Positions 25,101 to 32,980 of a stretch of DNA of 40,051 nt are shown piece after piece. The position numbers were made by a program, and so were the translations under genes. This DNA is from Moorena sp. SIO3H5 (GTDB lineage Bacteria; Cyanobacteriota; Cyanobacteriia; Cyanobacteriales; Coleofasciculaceae), in assembly GCF_010692395.1 (NCBI RefSeq), contig NZ_JAAHHS010000035.1, positions 1 through 40,051 on the forward strand. Reading direction: 5' to 3'. Within the stretch, counting starts at the first letter, position 1. Each line of letters starts with the position of its first letter. Below the pieces are notes generated by a model. It was not told the origin of the DNA, did not search any database, and saw nothing but the letters and a program-made list of their open reading frames with translations.

Positions 25101-26351
25101 ATTCGGGATGAATACAAGCGAGCTAATGCCTTAATCACCATTACTCCCCACTTCCCGGAAGCTTTTGAATCCCTCCGAACCGAAGCTTTACAAGTTACCA
25201 GAGCTATTCGGAATCCATTCCGAGCTAATGCCTTTATCGCCTTAGCACCCCACTTACCGGAACTGTTACCAGAAGCCTTAGATTTGACCAGAGGCATGGG
25301 AAATCAATACAAGCAAGCCGATGACTTAATCACCTTAGCCCCTCACTTACCTCAAGTGTTATTACCTCAAGCTTTATATTTGGCGAAAGGGATTCGGGAT
25401 AAAAAGCAGCGAGCTGATGCCTTAATCGGCTTAGCCCCCTACTTACCTGATGTGTTGTTACAGCAAGTCTTAGATTGCATCAGAGCCTTTGAGGATAAAT
25501 CCCTCCGAGCCAATACCTTAATCGGCTTAGCCCCCCACTTACCCGATGTGTTGTTACAGCAAGTCTTAGATTGCATCAGAGCCTTTGAGGATAAATCCCT
25601 CCGAGCCAATACCTTAATCGGCTTAGCCCCCCACTTACCTGATGTGTTGTTACAGCAAGCCTTAGATGACGCTAGAGGGATTCGGGATGAATACTGCCGA
25701 GCTTTAGCCTTGGGAGCCTTAGTCCCTCACTTACCGGAACTGTTACCAAAAGCCTTAGATTCCGCCAGAGCCATTCGGAATCAATACCACCGAGCCTATG
25801 CCTTAATCGGTTTAGCTCCCCACTTACCGGAACTGTTACCAGAAGCCTTAGATAGCATCAGATCCATTCCCAATCCATCCTCCCGAGCCTATGCCTTAAT
25901 CCGCTTAGCCCCCCATTTTCCAGAAGTGTTACCAGAAGTCTTAGAGTGTGTCAGAGCCGAGTATGACTACGAACGAGTTGATCTCTTAATTGACTTAGCC
26001 CCCCACTTACCGCCAGTGTTCTTAGGCCAAGCCTTAGATTGCGCCAAAGCCATTCAGAATCGATCCTGGCGAGCCAATGCCTTGGGGGGCTTAGAACCCT
26101 ACTTACCGGAAGTGTTGTTACCAGAAGCCTTAAATGTAGTCAGATTAGATAATTTGCTGAAGAAATTAAATCCTTCGTTGGTTGATTTTTCTGATTGGCA
26201 ACAACTTCTTAATTGTTTAGCTAGTCTAACCCGTCCCCAATTTCTTAAGCATCTTCCTCAATTAGCTCCTTTAATCATCGAGCTTGGGGGTGTTGAAGCC
26301 CTAAGAGAAACGGTGGCAGCGGTTGAAGATGTTAGCCGGTGGTGGAGGTAA
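22107..26351 (+). CDS. NB-ARC (STAND/NLR-like) ATPase with 26 helical repeats
   Basis: 1414 residues. NB-ARC signatures in order: P-loop GLGGIGKST (49-57), Walker B LLVVDDVW (126-133), sensor CRVLVTTRE (148-156), GYLPLALEL (203-211) and an MHD-like YRLHDLLHDL (331-340). After a helical link come 26 degenerate 31-33-residue repeats (about 513-1345; consensus LPEVLPEALDxARAIRDEYx then RAxALIALAPH), then a unique end LPQLAPLIIELGGVEALRET. Units 3 and 4 (23829-24020) and 19 and 20 (25443-25634) are duplicated almost exactly. STAND proteins oligomerise when the repeat domain senses a ligand; bacterial ones often act in phage defence. No effector domain is fused, so one would have to come from a neighbour, and the immediate companion is broken. 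Confidence 0.9.
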   Translation: MNNQTRFNQAPPLPPYYVERPEVSEPLKQILLSQETAQAGTVVVSAIYGLGGIGKSTLAAALAHDQEVQSHFTDGIFWATLGQQPDILSFLSSWLQQLGDYDFKAINIDSASLQLRTLLSDKKALLVVDDVWHPDHVEPFRVAGDGCRVLVTTREAQLEGAIPYDLDVMTPNQSLELLTACFNNELTDQELDYAETLAKTVGYLPLALELAAAQVRDGLSWQELLGELEDLIVGVEALDRLKAEEEPSDAKRKNYSLVASFNLSLKGLFDDDRLKNFAWLGILPEDVTITESMATTLWDCNLVEAKDTLRYLRQKALLLPGLSTTPETNYRLHDLLHDLARSLVQAELGLSITEAHQQLLERYQTKTEKGLWHTLPDDGYIYNHLIWHLEKAKKINDIHQLLTEETPAGDNGWYWQCERQGKTANFIKDVSRAWAIAAANFTENPTESISLQCRYALITTSLNSLAGNIGPKLMAALLENNIWTPAQALAYVRQNKDSSSQVRGLEGISEYLPPSLLSEALEVARAIRNRYHQANALIALAPHFPEVLPETLDCVRRIGDEYYRALAFRALVPHLPHVLLPQALDSAKAFENGNQRAIALRALAPHLPHVLLPQALDSAKAFENGNQRAIALRALAPHFPEVLPEALDFARAIRDESDRVDALGALAVHFPEVLPEALDSARAIRDEADRVDALGALAVHFPEVLPEALDGARALGNEQDHADSLGNAYKQIYLIELKFNHNIDLRERHKRRAKVLNNLAPDLPEVFLPQALEVAKGVRDEYWRADALIALTAHFPEVLPEALNAAKAIQDEEYREEALKELASHLPEVLLHQALDYARGLGDEQDRAEALILFVFDLPEVFLDKEVLRYVTGIGHEYLQRYALIGLVPHFPELLPETLDYFRALESESERAEALIALAPHFPQGLLPEALDYFRALESESKGAGGLIALALHFSELLPEALDCAKAIRDQNQRADVLIALAPYLPELLPQALDLARGIRDEYKRANALITITPHFPEAFESLRTEALQVTRAIRNPFRANAFIALAPHLPELLPEALDLTRGMGNQYKQADDLITLAPHLPQVLLPQALYLAKGIRDKKQRADALIGLAPYLPDVLLQQVLDCIRAFEDKSLRANTLIGLAPHLPDVLLQQVLDCIRAFEDKSLRANTLIGLAPHLPDVLLQQALDDARGIRDEYCRALALGALVPHLPELLPKALDSARAIRNQYHRAYALIGLAPHLPELLPEALDSIRSIPNPSSRAYALIRLAPHFPEVLPEVLECVRAEYDYERVDLLIDLAPHLPPVFLGQALDCAKAIQNRSWRANALGGLEPYLPEVLLPEALNVVRLDNLLKKLNPSLVDFSDWQQLLNCLASLTRPQFLKHLPQLAPLIIELGGVEALRETVAAVEDVSRWWR

Positions 26352-26353
26352 AT

Positions 26354-26393
26354 AACAGGGAACAGGGAACAGGGAACAGGGAACAGGGAACAG
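26354..26393. repeat. AACAGGG heptamer array
   Basis: Five tandem copies of AACAGGG directly after the NB-ARC stop codon; reverse-complement relatives (CCCTGTT) occur at 27538-27575. Confidence 0.9.
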
Positions 26394-26485
26394 ATAAGAG
26401 GCATCCTAGCAATCGGCAAGAGTTAATCAACGATAGAGGAATTATTATTACCTTTACCGGGTGTGGCGTGAACCGGTGTTAGGAT

Positions 26486-26690
26486 TCAGTTGATGTCTGT
26501 TCCATGGGGAATAATCGCGCTGAAATAAAGTTCAGAAAATACAGAGCAACATTGCATCTCAGAACTCAGTACATAAACCCCTCTAGCTAAAAGAGAGTAA
26601 AGCCATTGCTGACATTGTTGTGCTTCTAACTTGTCATTGGGAGAAGATAACAATCCTAAAACCCCTGTATCGACAAAAACAATAATTATT
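26486..26690 (-). pseudogene. PIN-domain toxin remnant
   Basis: Reading from just after the antitoxin gene gives IIIVFVDTGVLGLLSSPNDK followed by LEAQQCQQWLYSLLARGVYV-LSSE, the N-terminal half of a VapC-like PIN protein with its first catalytic Asp. No ATG starts the frame, and after LSSE it becomes unrelated (MQCCSVFSELYFS... to a TGA at 26486-26488). The remaining acidic sites are missing, so no nuclease can be made. Confidence 0.7.
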
Positions 26691-26910
26691 AGCTATATAG
26701 CTTAGAGCCTTCTGGACGAAAAATATCAATAATTTGTTTAAATTTATCTAAATCCTCCTGTCTGATTTTAGCTTCTTCTTGAGTGATTTCCTCTTCGAGG
26801 CGTTTTCTTAGCCATGCCAGAGCAGGTTGATTGAGTTTAATTTGTTCTTCGACAGTTTTTCCTCTATGTTTTAAGTAGGGTGCAAAATGACTTTGAGTAT
26901 TATTCGCCAT
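26689..26910 (-). CDS. Antitoxin-like small protein, partner of the decayed PIN toxin
   Basis: 73 residues from the preferred ATG at 26910 (MANNTQSHFAPYLKHRGKTV...), chosen because AAGGTG lies 9 nt upstream; an upstream in-frame ATG at 26994 would add 28 less plausible residues. The C-terminal half LAWLRKRLEEEITQEEAKIR and DLDKFKQIIDIFRPEG looks like the toxin-wrapping helix of a VapB-type antitoxin. It precedes the PIN remnant and abuts it. Its function now is probably nil or solitary regulation. Assignment rests on context and composition, not a clear motif. Confidence 0.6.
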   Translation of the reverse strand: MANNTQSHFAPYLKHRGKTVEEQIKLNQPALAWLRKRLEEEITQEEAKIRQEDLDKFKQIIDIFRPEGSKLYS

Positions 26911-26994
26911 AGATTTTAACACCTTGTTTACTTGATGGTTTACTTTATTTAGTATAGCGCTTATCAATGGGGTGAGGTACTTGGTTTTAGGCAA

Positions 26995-27262
26995 CAGCGG
27001 ATCTCGGAGTAGCGATGCCGCCTGTTTCCTCGCCCCTGCCGCTAAACCCGATAGCAGTTCTCAATTGGTTGAGCTACAAAACCCCATTGACAACTGCCTG
27101 CTGCCTGCTGCATTCTGCCTGCTGCATTCTGAATTCTACATTCTACATTCTTCATTCTCCATTCTCCCTTACTGTTACTTCCAGAGAATTTTAGGGAATT
27201 ATCTAAGTATCACTTAGAGATTGCTTAATCTAGATTGCTTAATCAAACCAAGCAAATCTCTC
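26995..27262. repeat. Heptamer repeat spacer
   Basis: Contains CTGCCTG/CTGCATT units (about 27090-27125) and ATTCTAC/ATTCTTC/ATTCTCC heptamers (about 27128-27168). The reading frames over it are repeat translations. Confidence 0.8.
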
Positions 27263-27362
27263 TAAGTAGGTAGGCATAATTATTCACTCTGTGAGATGTA
27301 AAGCCCAGTCAATCTTTGCTGGATAAAGTTCTGATGGCTGGGTTTATTTTTTTACCTACTTA
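27263..27362. mobile_element. MITE-like element related to 10469-10597
   Basis: TAAGTAGGTA (27263-27272) is matched by TACCTACTTA (27353-27362), giving a 100-bp unit with TA at both ends; the left end continues GGCATAATTA as in the related element. An inner repeat CCCAG/CTGGG (near 27304 and 27337) would extend the hairpin. Confidence 0.6.
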
Positions 27363-27379
27363 TCTCTGGAAACAGTTGC

Positions 27380-27531
27380 GTAGGGTGCGTAAGGGGAGCG
27401 GCTGGGTGGTGCGTTACGGGACGGGTTCAGGCGCTCAGAGGCATAAAATCAGAGGCTTTCCGTGTCTTGATGCAGTCGCTCATGGGGGAAACCCCCAAGA
27501 CCGCGCTGCATCGCTCCCTAACGCACCCTAC
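27380..27531. mobile_element. MITE-like element bounded by GTAGGGTGCGT repeats, carrying the core module
   Basis: GTAGGGTGCGTAA (27380-27392) and its reverse complement TAACGCACCCTAC (27519-27531; one mismatch) bound 152 bp. Inside lies the core TCTTGATGCAGTCGCTCATG ... CCGCGCTGCATCGCT (27465-27515), which is also found in elements with different ends. Confidence 0.7.
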
Positions 27532-27614
27532 TTTTCCCTGTTCCCTATTCACTGTTCCCTGTTCCCTGTTCCCTGTTCCCTTCAATAACTCTAATTTTAC
27601 CAAGATAAGCTGCT

Positions 27615-28724
27615 ATGAAAATAATGCACAATGGTCTCCAAGACCTACTTATGATTAATTTTTACTCTCAGGAAATTAAGCTCAATTTTTTGTCTATTGA
27701 AATTCCTATTCCTGATTCCATCAAAAATTTTACTAACTTGTTTCCCTATAGGATAGGCTTACACTTACGTCGGGAATATCGTCATCTTGCGATGGCGATC
27801 AGGTCTTTAACGAGTCCAGAGCGTAAAGACTATGATGGACTTTTTATCTTTGAAATTTATCTCCAAAATATCTATTTACTTCTGCCCTTACTGGCATGGC
27901 ATCGCAAACCTGTTTGGATTTGTCTTCACTGGAATCAACAATTAGCCATGCACAGTAACTTAAAGTTTTTGGGATTACTGTATCTAAAGTTTTTCCTAAA
28001 GTATTTTAACCTTAAGGCAGTTTTATTTGAAATTGATGATGATGTTTTACCCAAACGGTTTAGATTACCAGCGTCTGCGAAAGTTAAAATACCGATGCCA
28101 ATCCGGAGCGATGCTTACCCGAATTTAAAGCCAGGAGAAAGGCTGCCTACCGATAAGAAAATTAAAATCGGTGTGGTTGGCATGATTCGTAAGGATAAGC
28201 CAATCGCTAAGATAATAGACATCTTGAAAGACTATGCTAAATCATCTGATAAAAAATGTGAGCTAGTGCTTGGAGTACCATTTTGGCAGAAGCCTAAAGA
28301 TTTAGATAACTTGGGGGTAACGATGTATGATACAACCACTGAAAAACAATATCTTGATCTGTTAAATGAGGTAGATATTTTAGTCGCCCATTACGAAAAA
28401 CATCGCTATTATTACCGTACCAGTGGTGTATTGAGTGATGCCGCTTGCTGTGGTTGCTATGTGATTACTTCTGATTATCCAGTACTCAGGCATCAAGTTA
28501 ATTGGCCAGTCTCTGTGGGTTCAACCTTTAAAACCTTTGATGAAATCCCATCATTAATTGATGAAGCTATCTCTTATATTCGCGAAAATGGTCAGGATAA
28601 CCAGTGGCTGTGGCGAGAAAAAAGAACAGCGGAGGAAATAGCAACTGTTTTTAGCAAAGGGAATCGGGAATCGGGAATCGGGAGTCGGGAGTCGGGAGTC
28701 GGGAGTCGGAAGCTTGTAGGCTAG
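27615..28724 (+). CDS. GT-B-like glycosyltransferase with repeat-derived C-terminus
   Basis: 369 residues, no signal peptide. The N-terminal half has hydrophobic helices (about 95-140, YLQNIYLLLPLLAWHRKPVW). The C-terminal half looks like the nucleotide-sugar-binding Rossmann half of GT-B enzymes: IKIGVVGMIRKDKPIAKIID (about 184-203), ELVLGVPFWQ, EKQYLDLLNEVDILVAHYEK (about 237-256) and SGVLSDAACCGCYVITSDYP (about 265-284). Such enzymes transfer sugars in envelope or exopolysaccharide synthesis. The last 20 residues (NRESGIGSRESGVGSRKLVG) are a heptamer DNA array (GGGAATC/GGGAGTC, 28660-28710) read through: seven-residue periodicity matches three heptamers. The original stop was presumably nearby. 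Family assignment is moderate. Confidence 0.6.
   Translation: MKIMHNGLQDLLMINFYSQEIKLNFLSIEIPIPDSIKNFTNLFPYRIGLHLRREYRHLAMAIRSLTSPERKDYDGLFIFEIYLQNIYLLLPLLAWHRKPVWICLHWNQQLAMHSNLKFLGLLYLKFFLKYFNLKAVLFEIDDDVLPKRFRLPASAKVKIPMPIRSDAYPNLKPGERLPTDKKIKIGVVGMIRKDKPIAKIIDILKDYAKSSDKKCELVLGVPFWQKPKDLDNLGVTMYDTTTEKQYLDLLNEVDILVAHYEKHRYYYRTSGVLSDAACCGCYVITSDYPVLRHQVNWPVSVGSTFKTFDEIPSLIDEAISYIRENGQDNQWLWREKRTAEEIATVFSKGNRESGIGSRESGVGSRKLVG
28660..28710. repeat. GGGAATC/GGGAGTC heptamer array forming a protein C-terminus
   Basis: Six or seven tandem heptamers at the 3' end of the glycosyltransferase gene; the reverse-complement array TCCCGACTCCCGACTTCCGA occurs at 21692-21711. Confidence 0.9.
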
Positions 28725-28750
28725 GCAACAACAATTTGGTTATTGTGAGA

Positions 28751-29024
28751 GTAGGGTGGGCAAAAAGCGATGCAGCGCGGTCTTGGGGGTTTCCCCGGAG
28801 ACCAAACCTTAGACAGTTGAGCCTTTATGGTTGGTAGGCTATGCAGAAAAGGTGTAAAACTTATTGATTAGCGATGCAGCGCGGTCTTGGGGGTTTCCCC
28901 CATGAGCGACTGCATCAAGACAAGGCTCAACTGTCTTACGGTAAATTCAAACCATGAGCGACTGCATCAAGACACAGTTTGGTTATTGTGACTATTCGAG
29001 ATTAGATTAATTTGCCCACCCTAC
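28751..29024. mobile_element. MITE-like element with GTAGGGTGGGCAAA ends, nested structure
   Basis: The perfect 14-base terminal repeat GTAGGGTGGGCAAA (28751-28764) is matched by TTTGCCCACCCTAC (29011-29024). Inside, a second perfect inverted repeat AGACAGTTGAGCC (28811-28823) / GGCTCAACTGTCT (28924-28936) surrounds a core hairpin module (28871-28923), and part-copies of that module flank it. Both ends align with the element at 37158-37439 in opposite orientation. No ORF for a transposase. Confidence 0.8.
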
Positions 29025-29034
29025 TTTATTTACT

Positions 29035-29820
29035 TCAAGAGTTGCGCACTCGTGCCAATATCGCTTCTATCTGTTCTAGGGGCACAGCACCAGAGAAGGA
29101 TTCACCATTCATAACAAAAAAGGGTGTGCCACTTAGTCCCAATAGTTCTGCTAGCTGCATGTCTTCTGCAATGGCACGATCAGCTGCGTTCCGGTCTCGG
29201 TTAAACTGCTCTAGGTCTAAATCTAGGTCTTGGGCAATGGCAAGATATAACTGTTCTCCTAATTGCTTTTGATTAGCGAAGAGGGCATCATGGTACTGCC
29301 AGAATTTGCCTTGTTGAGTGGCGGCCCAAGCGGCTTGAGCGGCTGGCAGGGCTTGGGGATGAATTCGGGTGAGGGGGAAGTGTTTGTAAACTAAGGTGAC
29401 TTCATCACCATGGTTTGCTATAAACTGCTTGACGGTGTCGTGAGCTCTGGCACAGAAGGGACACTGAAAGTCTGAGAATTCTACTAGCACAATTTTATCT
29501 TCAGTGGAGCCAGTGGTGGGGGAGGAACCAATGAAGGCTTGGGGATTGGTTTTGAAGCCCTGCAAGATTGCTTGCTGTTGCTGCTGGCTTTCCCGTTCCA
29601 GTTGCTGCTGGTATCTCTGGACCGATTCTATGATTACTTCTGGGTGCTTGCGGATGACTTCGAGTATTTGTTGTTCTAGCTGAGGAGTAATTTTGGCGGC
29701 TGCTGTGGCTGGCAGTGACCAGGCTGAGAGGGACAGGAGTAGTACTAATCCTGTCACTGATAGGGCTTTCTGGAGAATGGTAAGGAGTTTAGTGACCATG
29801 ATTTTATTAAATTGAACCAA
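29035..29820 (-). CDS. DsbA-family thioredoxin-fold oxidoreductase, exported
   Basis: 261 residues. A hydrophobic N-terminal segment (about 18-41, ending ATAAA) is a signal peptide or anchor; translation may start at M8 instead of M1. A helical spacer (about 45-90, Gln-rich) is followed by the DSBA-like thioredoxin domain with active site CPFC (about 120-123, in EFSDFQCPFCARAHDTVKQF) and the cis-Pro loop GLSGTPFFVMNGESFSG (about 228-244). It probably catalyses disulfide formation or isomerisation in the periplasm or thylakoid lumen. Single gene, with its 3' end abutting a MITE-like element. Confidence 0.88.
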   Translation of the reverse strand: MVQFNKIMVTKLLTILQKALSVTGLVLLLSLSAWSLPATAAAKITPQLEQQILEVIRKHPEVIIESVQRYQQQLERESQQQQQAILQGFKTNPQAFIGSSPTTGSTEDKIVLVEFSDFQCPFCARAHDTVKQFIANHGDEVTLVYKHFPLTRIHPQALPAAQAAWAATQQGKFWQYHDALFANQKQLGEQLYLAIAQDLDLDLEQFNRDRNAADRAIAEDMQLAELLGLSGTPFFVMNGESFSGAVPLEQIEAILARVRNS

Positions 29821-29869
29821 GGCATAGGGTATCTTACATCAGGCCACATCGGCAACGCATCGGTAAGCT

Positions 29870-30005
29870 TCAGCCGTCAGCCCTCAGTGGTCAGCCCTCA
29901 GTGGTCAGCCCTCAGTGCTTGGCCTTTGGCTGATAGCTGATAGCTGATAGCTGAACGCGCACGCGTGCGCGTAGCGCTTAAGCTGATAGCTGATAGCTTA
30001 CCGCT
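29870..30005. repeat. Heptamer array and GC-rich palindrome
   Basis: CAGCCCTCAGTGGT units, CTGATAG heptamers and an ACGCGCACGCGTGCGCG palindrome (about 29955-29971). No gene. Confidence 0.85.
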
Positions 30006-30016
30006 CAAGTCATACT

Positions 30017-32980
30017 TTATTGCGATTGCAACGGTGCATCCAATACTTTAGTAATGCGATCGCGTGCCCCTTCTAAGTGGGCTAAGCTAGCAGTATCAAG
30101 GTTTTTCCCTTGTTTGTTCAAGGTCTTTGCGATCGCATCCCGCAATTGACGGAGTTTATACCGGGCTAACACCCGAGCATCCTCGGGAGTATTAAAGGTT
30201 TGGATAGCAATAATAAATTCAGGGAAGGTGCGGGCACTTTCTAGACTATTGGAATTGCGCAGTGCCATGTTCACTAAAAGACTCATATACTGCCGTTGCA
30301 ATCCCCGACGCAAGCTAGAGATTGGCTCAATTTTAGCTTTAGTATCTAGTTTCCAGATGCTATCTTGAACAGTGTCAAACAGTTCTGCAATGGTCAAGGC
30401 TTCCCCGGAACTAGTTTTCAGTTGAGCATCCCGCAAACGAGCCAACCGTTCTGATGAAAATAAATCCCCCAGCACCATAGTTTTAATTAACATCACTCGG
30501 TCATGAATGGGATAATCTAGGGGGAAAATAGTGGGAAAAGTCCCCCAGTGAGTCCAGCGAGATGGGGCTAACTGGTTGAGGAGTTGGGGTGAGAAGTTAA
30601 AGGTATCTTCTGCAAACATATACTCCCCGAGCATGGCTAGAGCCTGACGCTGTTTTTCCACAGGGATCGGTTCAAAGGGGAGTGTGCCAGTCTTGCCACC
30701 AGTGTAGTTTCGATTAAAGGTTTGTCCCCCAATATAACCAGTAAGGGACATAGCGTTTTCAAAGAAATAGGAGAAGACCGTATCAAAGCGATCGCGTAAA
30801 TCCCCAGCACTTTCTTCAGGCAGCAGGTAACTGTTGTTAAAGCGTTTCCAAATTCCCTTAGCATTCTCCATTTGCCACTGAGAGTAGCGCAATGGATCAC
30901 TACTAAGGTCCCAAACCTTAGCTTCTGGGTCAATAAAATCGAAAGTATCCTCATCTGTTGCATAGGATAGTCCCATTTCAGAGGCTTCAGCCGCAATTTT
31001 GCGCAGTGTGGGTAATTCTTGTTGAGGAGTCAGAGCATCAATCGGAGTGTAGCCATACTTAATCACCCACTTATCATAGGGACCAACCACTGTAGAGAAA
31101 TAATCTCCCTGTTCCATTCCCTCTGGCGCTAGATTAACTGGGACATAATCCATCACTGACCCGACTAGCCCTTGGTTGCGGGTAATCTCAGTATTATTCA
31201 ATTCCTCTGGACTCAACATGGTGCTGCCCCGGAAATTGTGGCGCAATCCCAGAGTATGACCAACTTCATGAGCCGTCAGGTAGCGCAAATACTGATTGAT
31301 GAAGGTTTTCATTTCCTCACCACTGGGCAACTGGTGGTTTACCATCGATAGAGACAATGCTCCAAACTTAGCTTGCTGAGCTGATACCATCCCAAAACAG
31401 AACTCATGGTCTCGGACTTGGGTGAGTCCGGTTAGGAATTGCCCAGCTGGTAGGCTCAACTGAGCCGCTTTGCCAGGATTGGTCTTGAGGATTTCCTGCC
31501 ATTTGAGGTGAGGAACTTTCATGCCATTACTACACAGGGAACCATTAAACGGGAATTGGGATAACCCAGATAATGCCTGGGATTGAGGCTGGGAGGCAAT
31601 AGCCTGGTATTCCGCTTTGATCCAGCGCACCGCATTAGCATCAATAATCACGTCTGCATCCAAGATTTCCCCAGTCAAGGGGTTCACTCGGGATGGACCC
31701 ATAGCGATAATGCCTGGGAATGAGGGAAAAGAATTGGACCAGCGAATGGTGTTGTAGCGAATATCAGCCGGGTCCCAGGTTGCATCATCTGGCATTTGCC
31801 GCGCTTCTATGGCATTATCAAACCCTGCCTCCCGAAACGCTTCATTCCACATCAAAATCCCCTCCCGAATTGCACCTCGGTACTCTAGAGGTACAGTATT
31901 TTCAATCCAAAACACAATCGGTTCTTTTGGGGGGGATACAGTAGCAGTAGGGTCTTGTTTTTCTAAATTCCAGCGCCTGATATAACGGATAAAGGGTTGT
32001 TTGCGGTTTTGATTGGATAAATTTTGATAAGCACTGATGAAATAGCCTACTCGTTCATCCGCGAGTCGATGACGGTAACCATTGTTAGTCGGTAGTTGAG
32101 AAAAGCTATAGCGGACACTAAGATTAAATGCTCGTTGATCTGGGAGACTCCTTAAGGGAAAGAATAAATCTCCCCCACCAGAAAAGCCATAAACTGACTC
32201 AATCTCTACATTAAACGGAAATGCTTGAGCATCACTGACATAGGATTTTTGAGGGTCTACTCCATAACTCCCTCCTAATATCTGAGGAAAAGCCGATGCT
32301 AGTCCAGAGAAAGACCCATCGCTGACGAGGAGTGGTTTTAAATCTACTAAGAGAGTCTTTCGTTCTGGATGAATACTGGTAATGGGCAGGGAATATAGCA
32401 CCGAATCACTGAAGGAACGCTTAACAGAACGCTCTTGGGGGTCACCGGGTCGAGTACGGAAGTAGATATTTGGTATGACTAAATCTATGGTCTTCTGTCG
32501 GCGGCGGAATTGGAACAAAAAATCATTAACTGGCCAACCGGTTTGGAGCCCCAACTCCCCAATTCCCGAAGCAAGGGTGACAACACATAGGAAATTTTGG
32601 TTTAGTTGTTCGGGCTCAATTTCTAAATAAATTTTGTCTTTTTCTTTATTGCGGTATAGGGTGAGTAATCCTGCTAATTCTTCGGCATCTTCTACGACCT
32701 TATCAAATGGCTTTAACTTGGAATCACTACTATCTGAATCGGATAATTCCCCTGACGGTTCCTCTGACGGTTCCTCAGCAATAATTTCTGTAGTTTGAAC
32801 TTGGTTATGGGCTAAGGTTAGCTGGGGCGAGTAAACAATCTGTTGATCCAAATGTTTATCCAAATGTTGATCCAAACTATTGCGGGTTGGAGTAGATAGA
32901 GCTATGGTTTGGAGGTACAACGGGGATAGTACCAATACGAATGCACACACACATAATATCAAGAACTTTAGTCTTTTCAT
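30017..32980 (-). CDS. Secreted zinc metalloprotease, DUF5117/DUF5118 type
   Basis: 987 residues. The signal peptide is about 1-28 (LKFLILCVCAFVLVLSPLYL). The zinc site TAHEVGHTLGLRHNFRGST (near 566-584) has the HExxHxxGxxH pattern with Asn-Phe following, and GSVMDYVPVNLAPEG (about 608-622) supplies a Met-turn-like segment. Upstream, LEIEPEQLNQNFLCVVTLAS and the beta region with RSFSDSVLYSLPI match the DUF5118/DUF5117 propeptide-like domains, and VNPLTGEILDADVIIDANAV is another family block. It is probably a periplasmic or extracellular protease of metzincin type; substrate unknown. Downstream is a repeat array. Confidence 0.88.
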   Translation of the reverse strand: MKRLKFLILCVCAFVLVLSPLYLQTIALSTPTRNSLDQHLDKHLDQQIVYSPQLTLAHNQVQTTEIIAEEPSEEPSGELSDSDSSDSKLKPFDKVVEDAEELAGLLTLYRNKEKDKIYLEIEPEQLNQNFLCVVTLASGIGELGLQTGWPVNDFLFQFRRRQKTIDLVIPNIYFRTRPGDPQERSVKRSFSDSVLYSLPITSIHPERKTLLVDLKPLLVSDGSFSGLASAFPQILGGSYGVDPQKSYVSDAQAFPFNVEIESVYGFSGGGDLFFPLRSLPDQRAFNLSVRYSFSQLPTNNGYRHRLADERVGYFISAYQNLSNQNRKQPFIRYIRRWNLEKQDPTATVSPPKEPIVFWIENTVPLEYRGAIREGILMWNEAFREAGFDNAIEARQMPDDATWDPADIRYNTIRWSNSFPSFPGIIAMGPSRVNPLTGEILDADVIIDANAVRWIKAEYQAIASQPQSQALSGLSQFPFNGSLCSNGMKVPHLKWQEILKTNPGKAAQLSLPAGQFLTGLTQVRDHEFCFGMVSAQQAKFGALSLSMVNHQLPSGEEMKTFINQYLRYLTAHEVGHTLGLRHNFRGSTMLSPEELNNTEITRNQGLVGSVMDYVPVNLAPEGMEQGDYFSTVVGPYDKWVIKYGYTPIDALTPQQELPTLRKIAAEASEMGLSYATDEDTFDFIDPEAKVWDLSSDPLRYSQWQMENAKGIWKRFNNSYLLPEESAGDLRDRFDTVFSYFFENAMSLTGYIGGQTFNRNYTGGKTGTLPFEPIPVEKQRQALAMLGEYMFAEDTFNFSPQLLNQLAPSRWTHWGTFPTIFPLDYPIHDRVMLIKTMVLGDLFSSERLARLRDAQLKTSSGEALTIAELFDTVQDSIWKLDTKAKIEPISSLRRGLQRQYMSLLVNMALRNSNSLESARTFPEFIIAIQTFNTPEDARVLARYKLRQLRDAIAKTLNKQGKNLDTASLAHLEGARDRITKVLDAPLQSQ

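Noticed and set aside
29012..29272. 86-residue plus-strand frame
   Set aside because: Antisense to the DsbA-like gene and starts inside a MITE-like element end.
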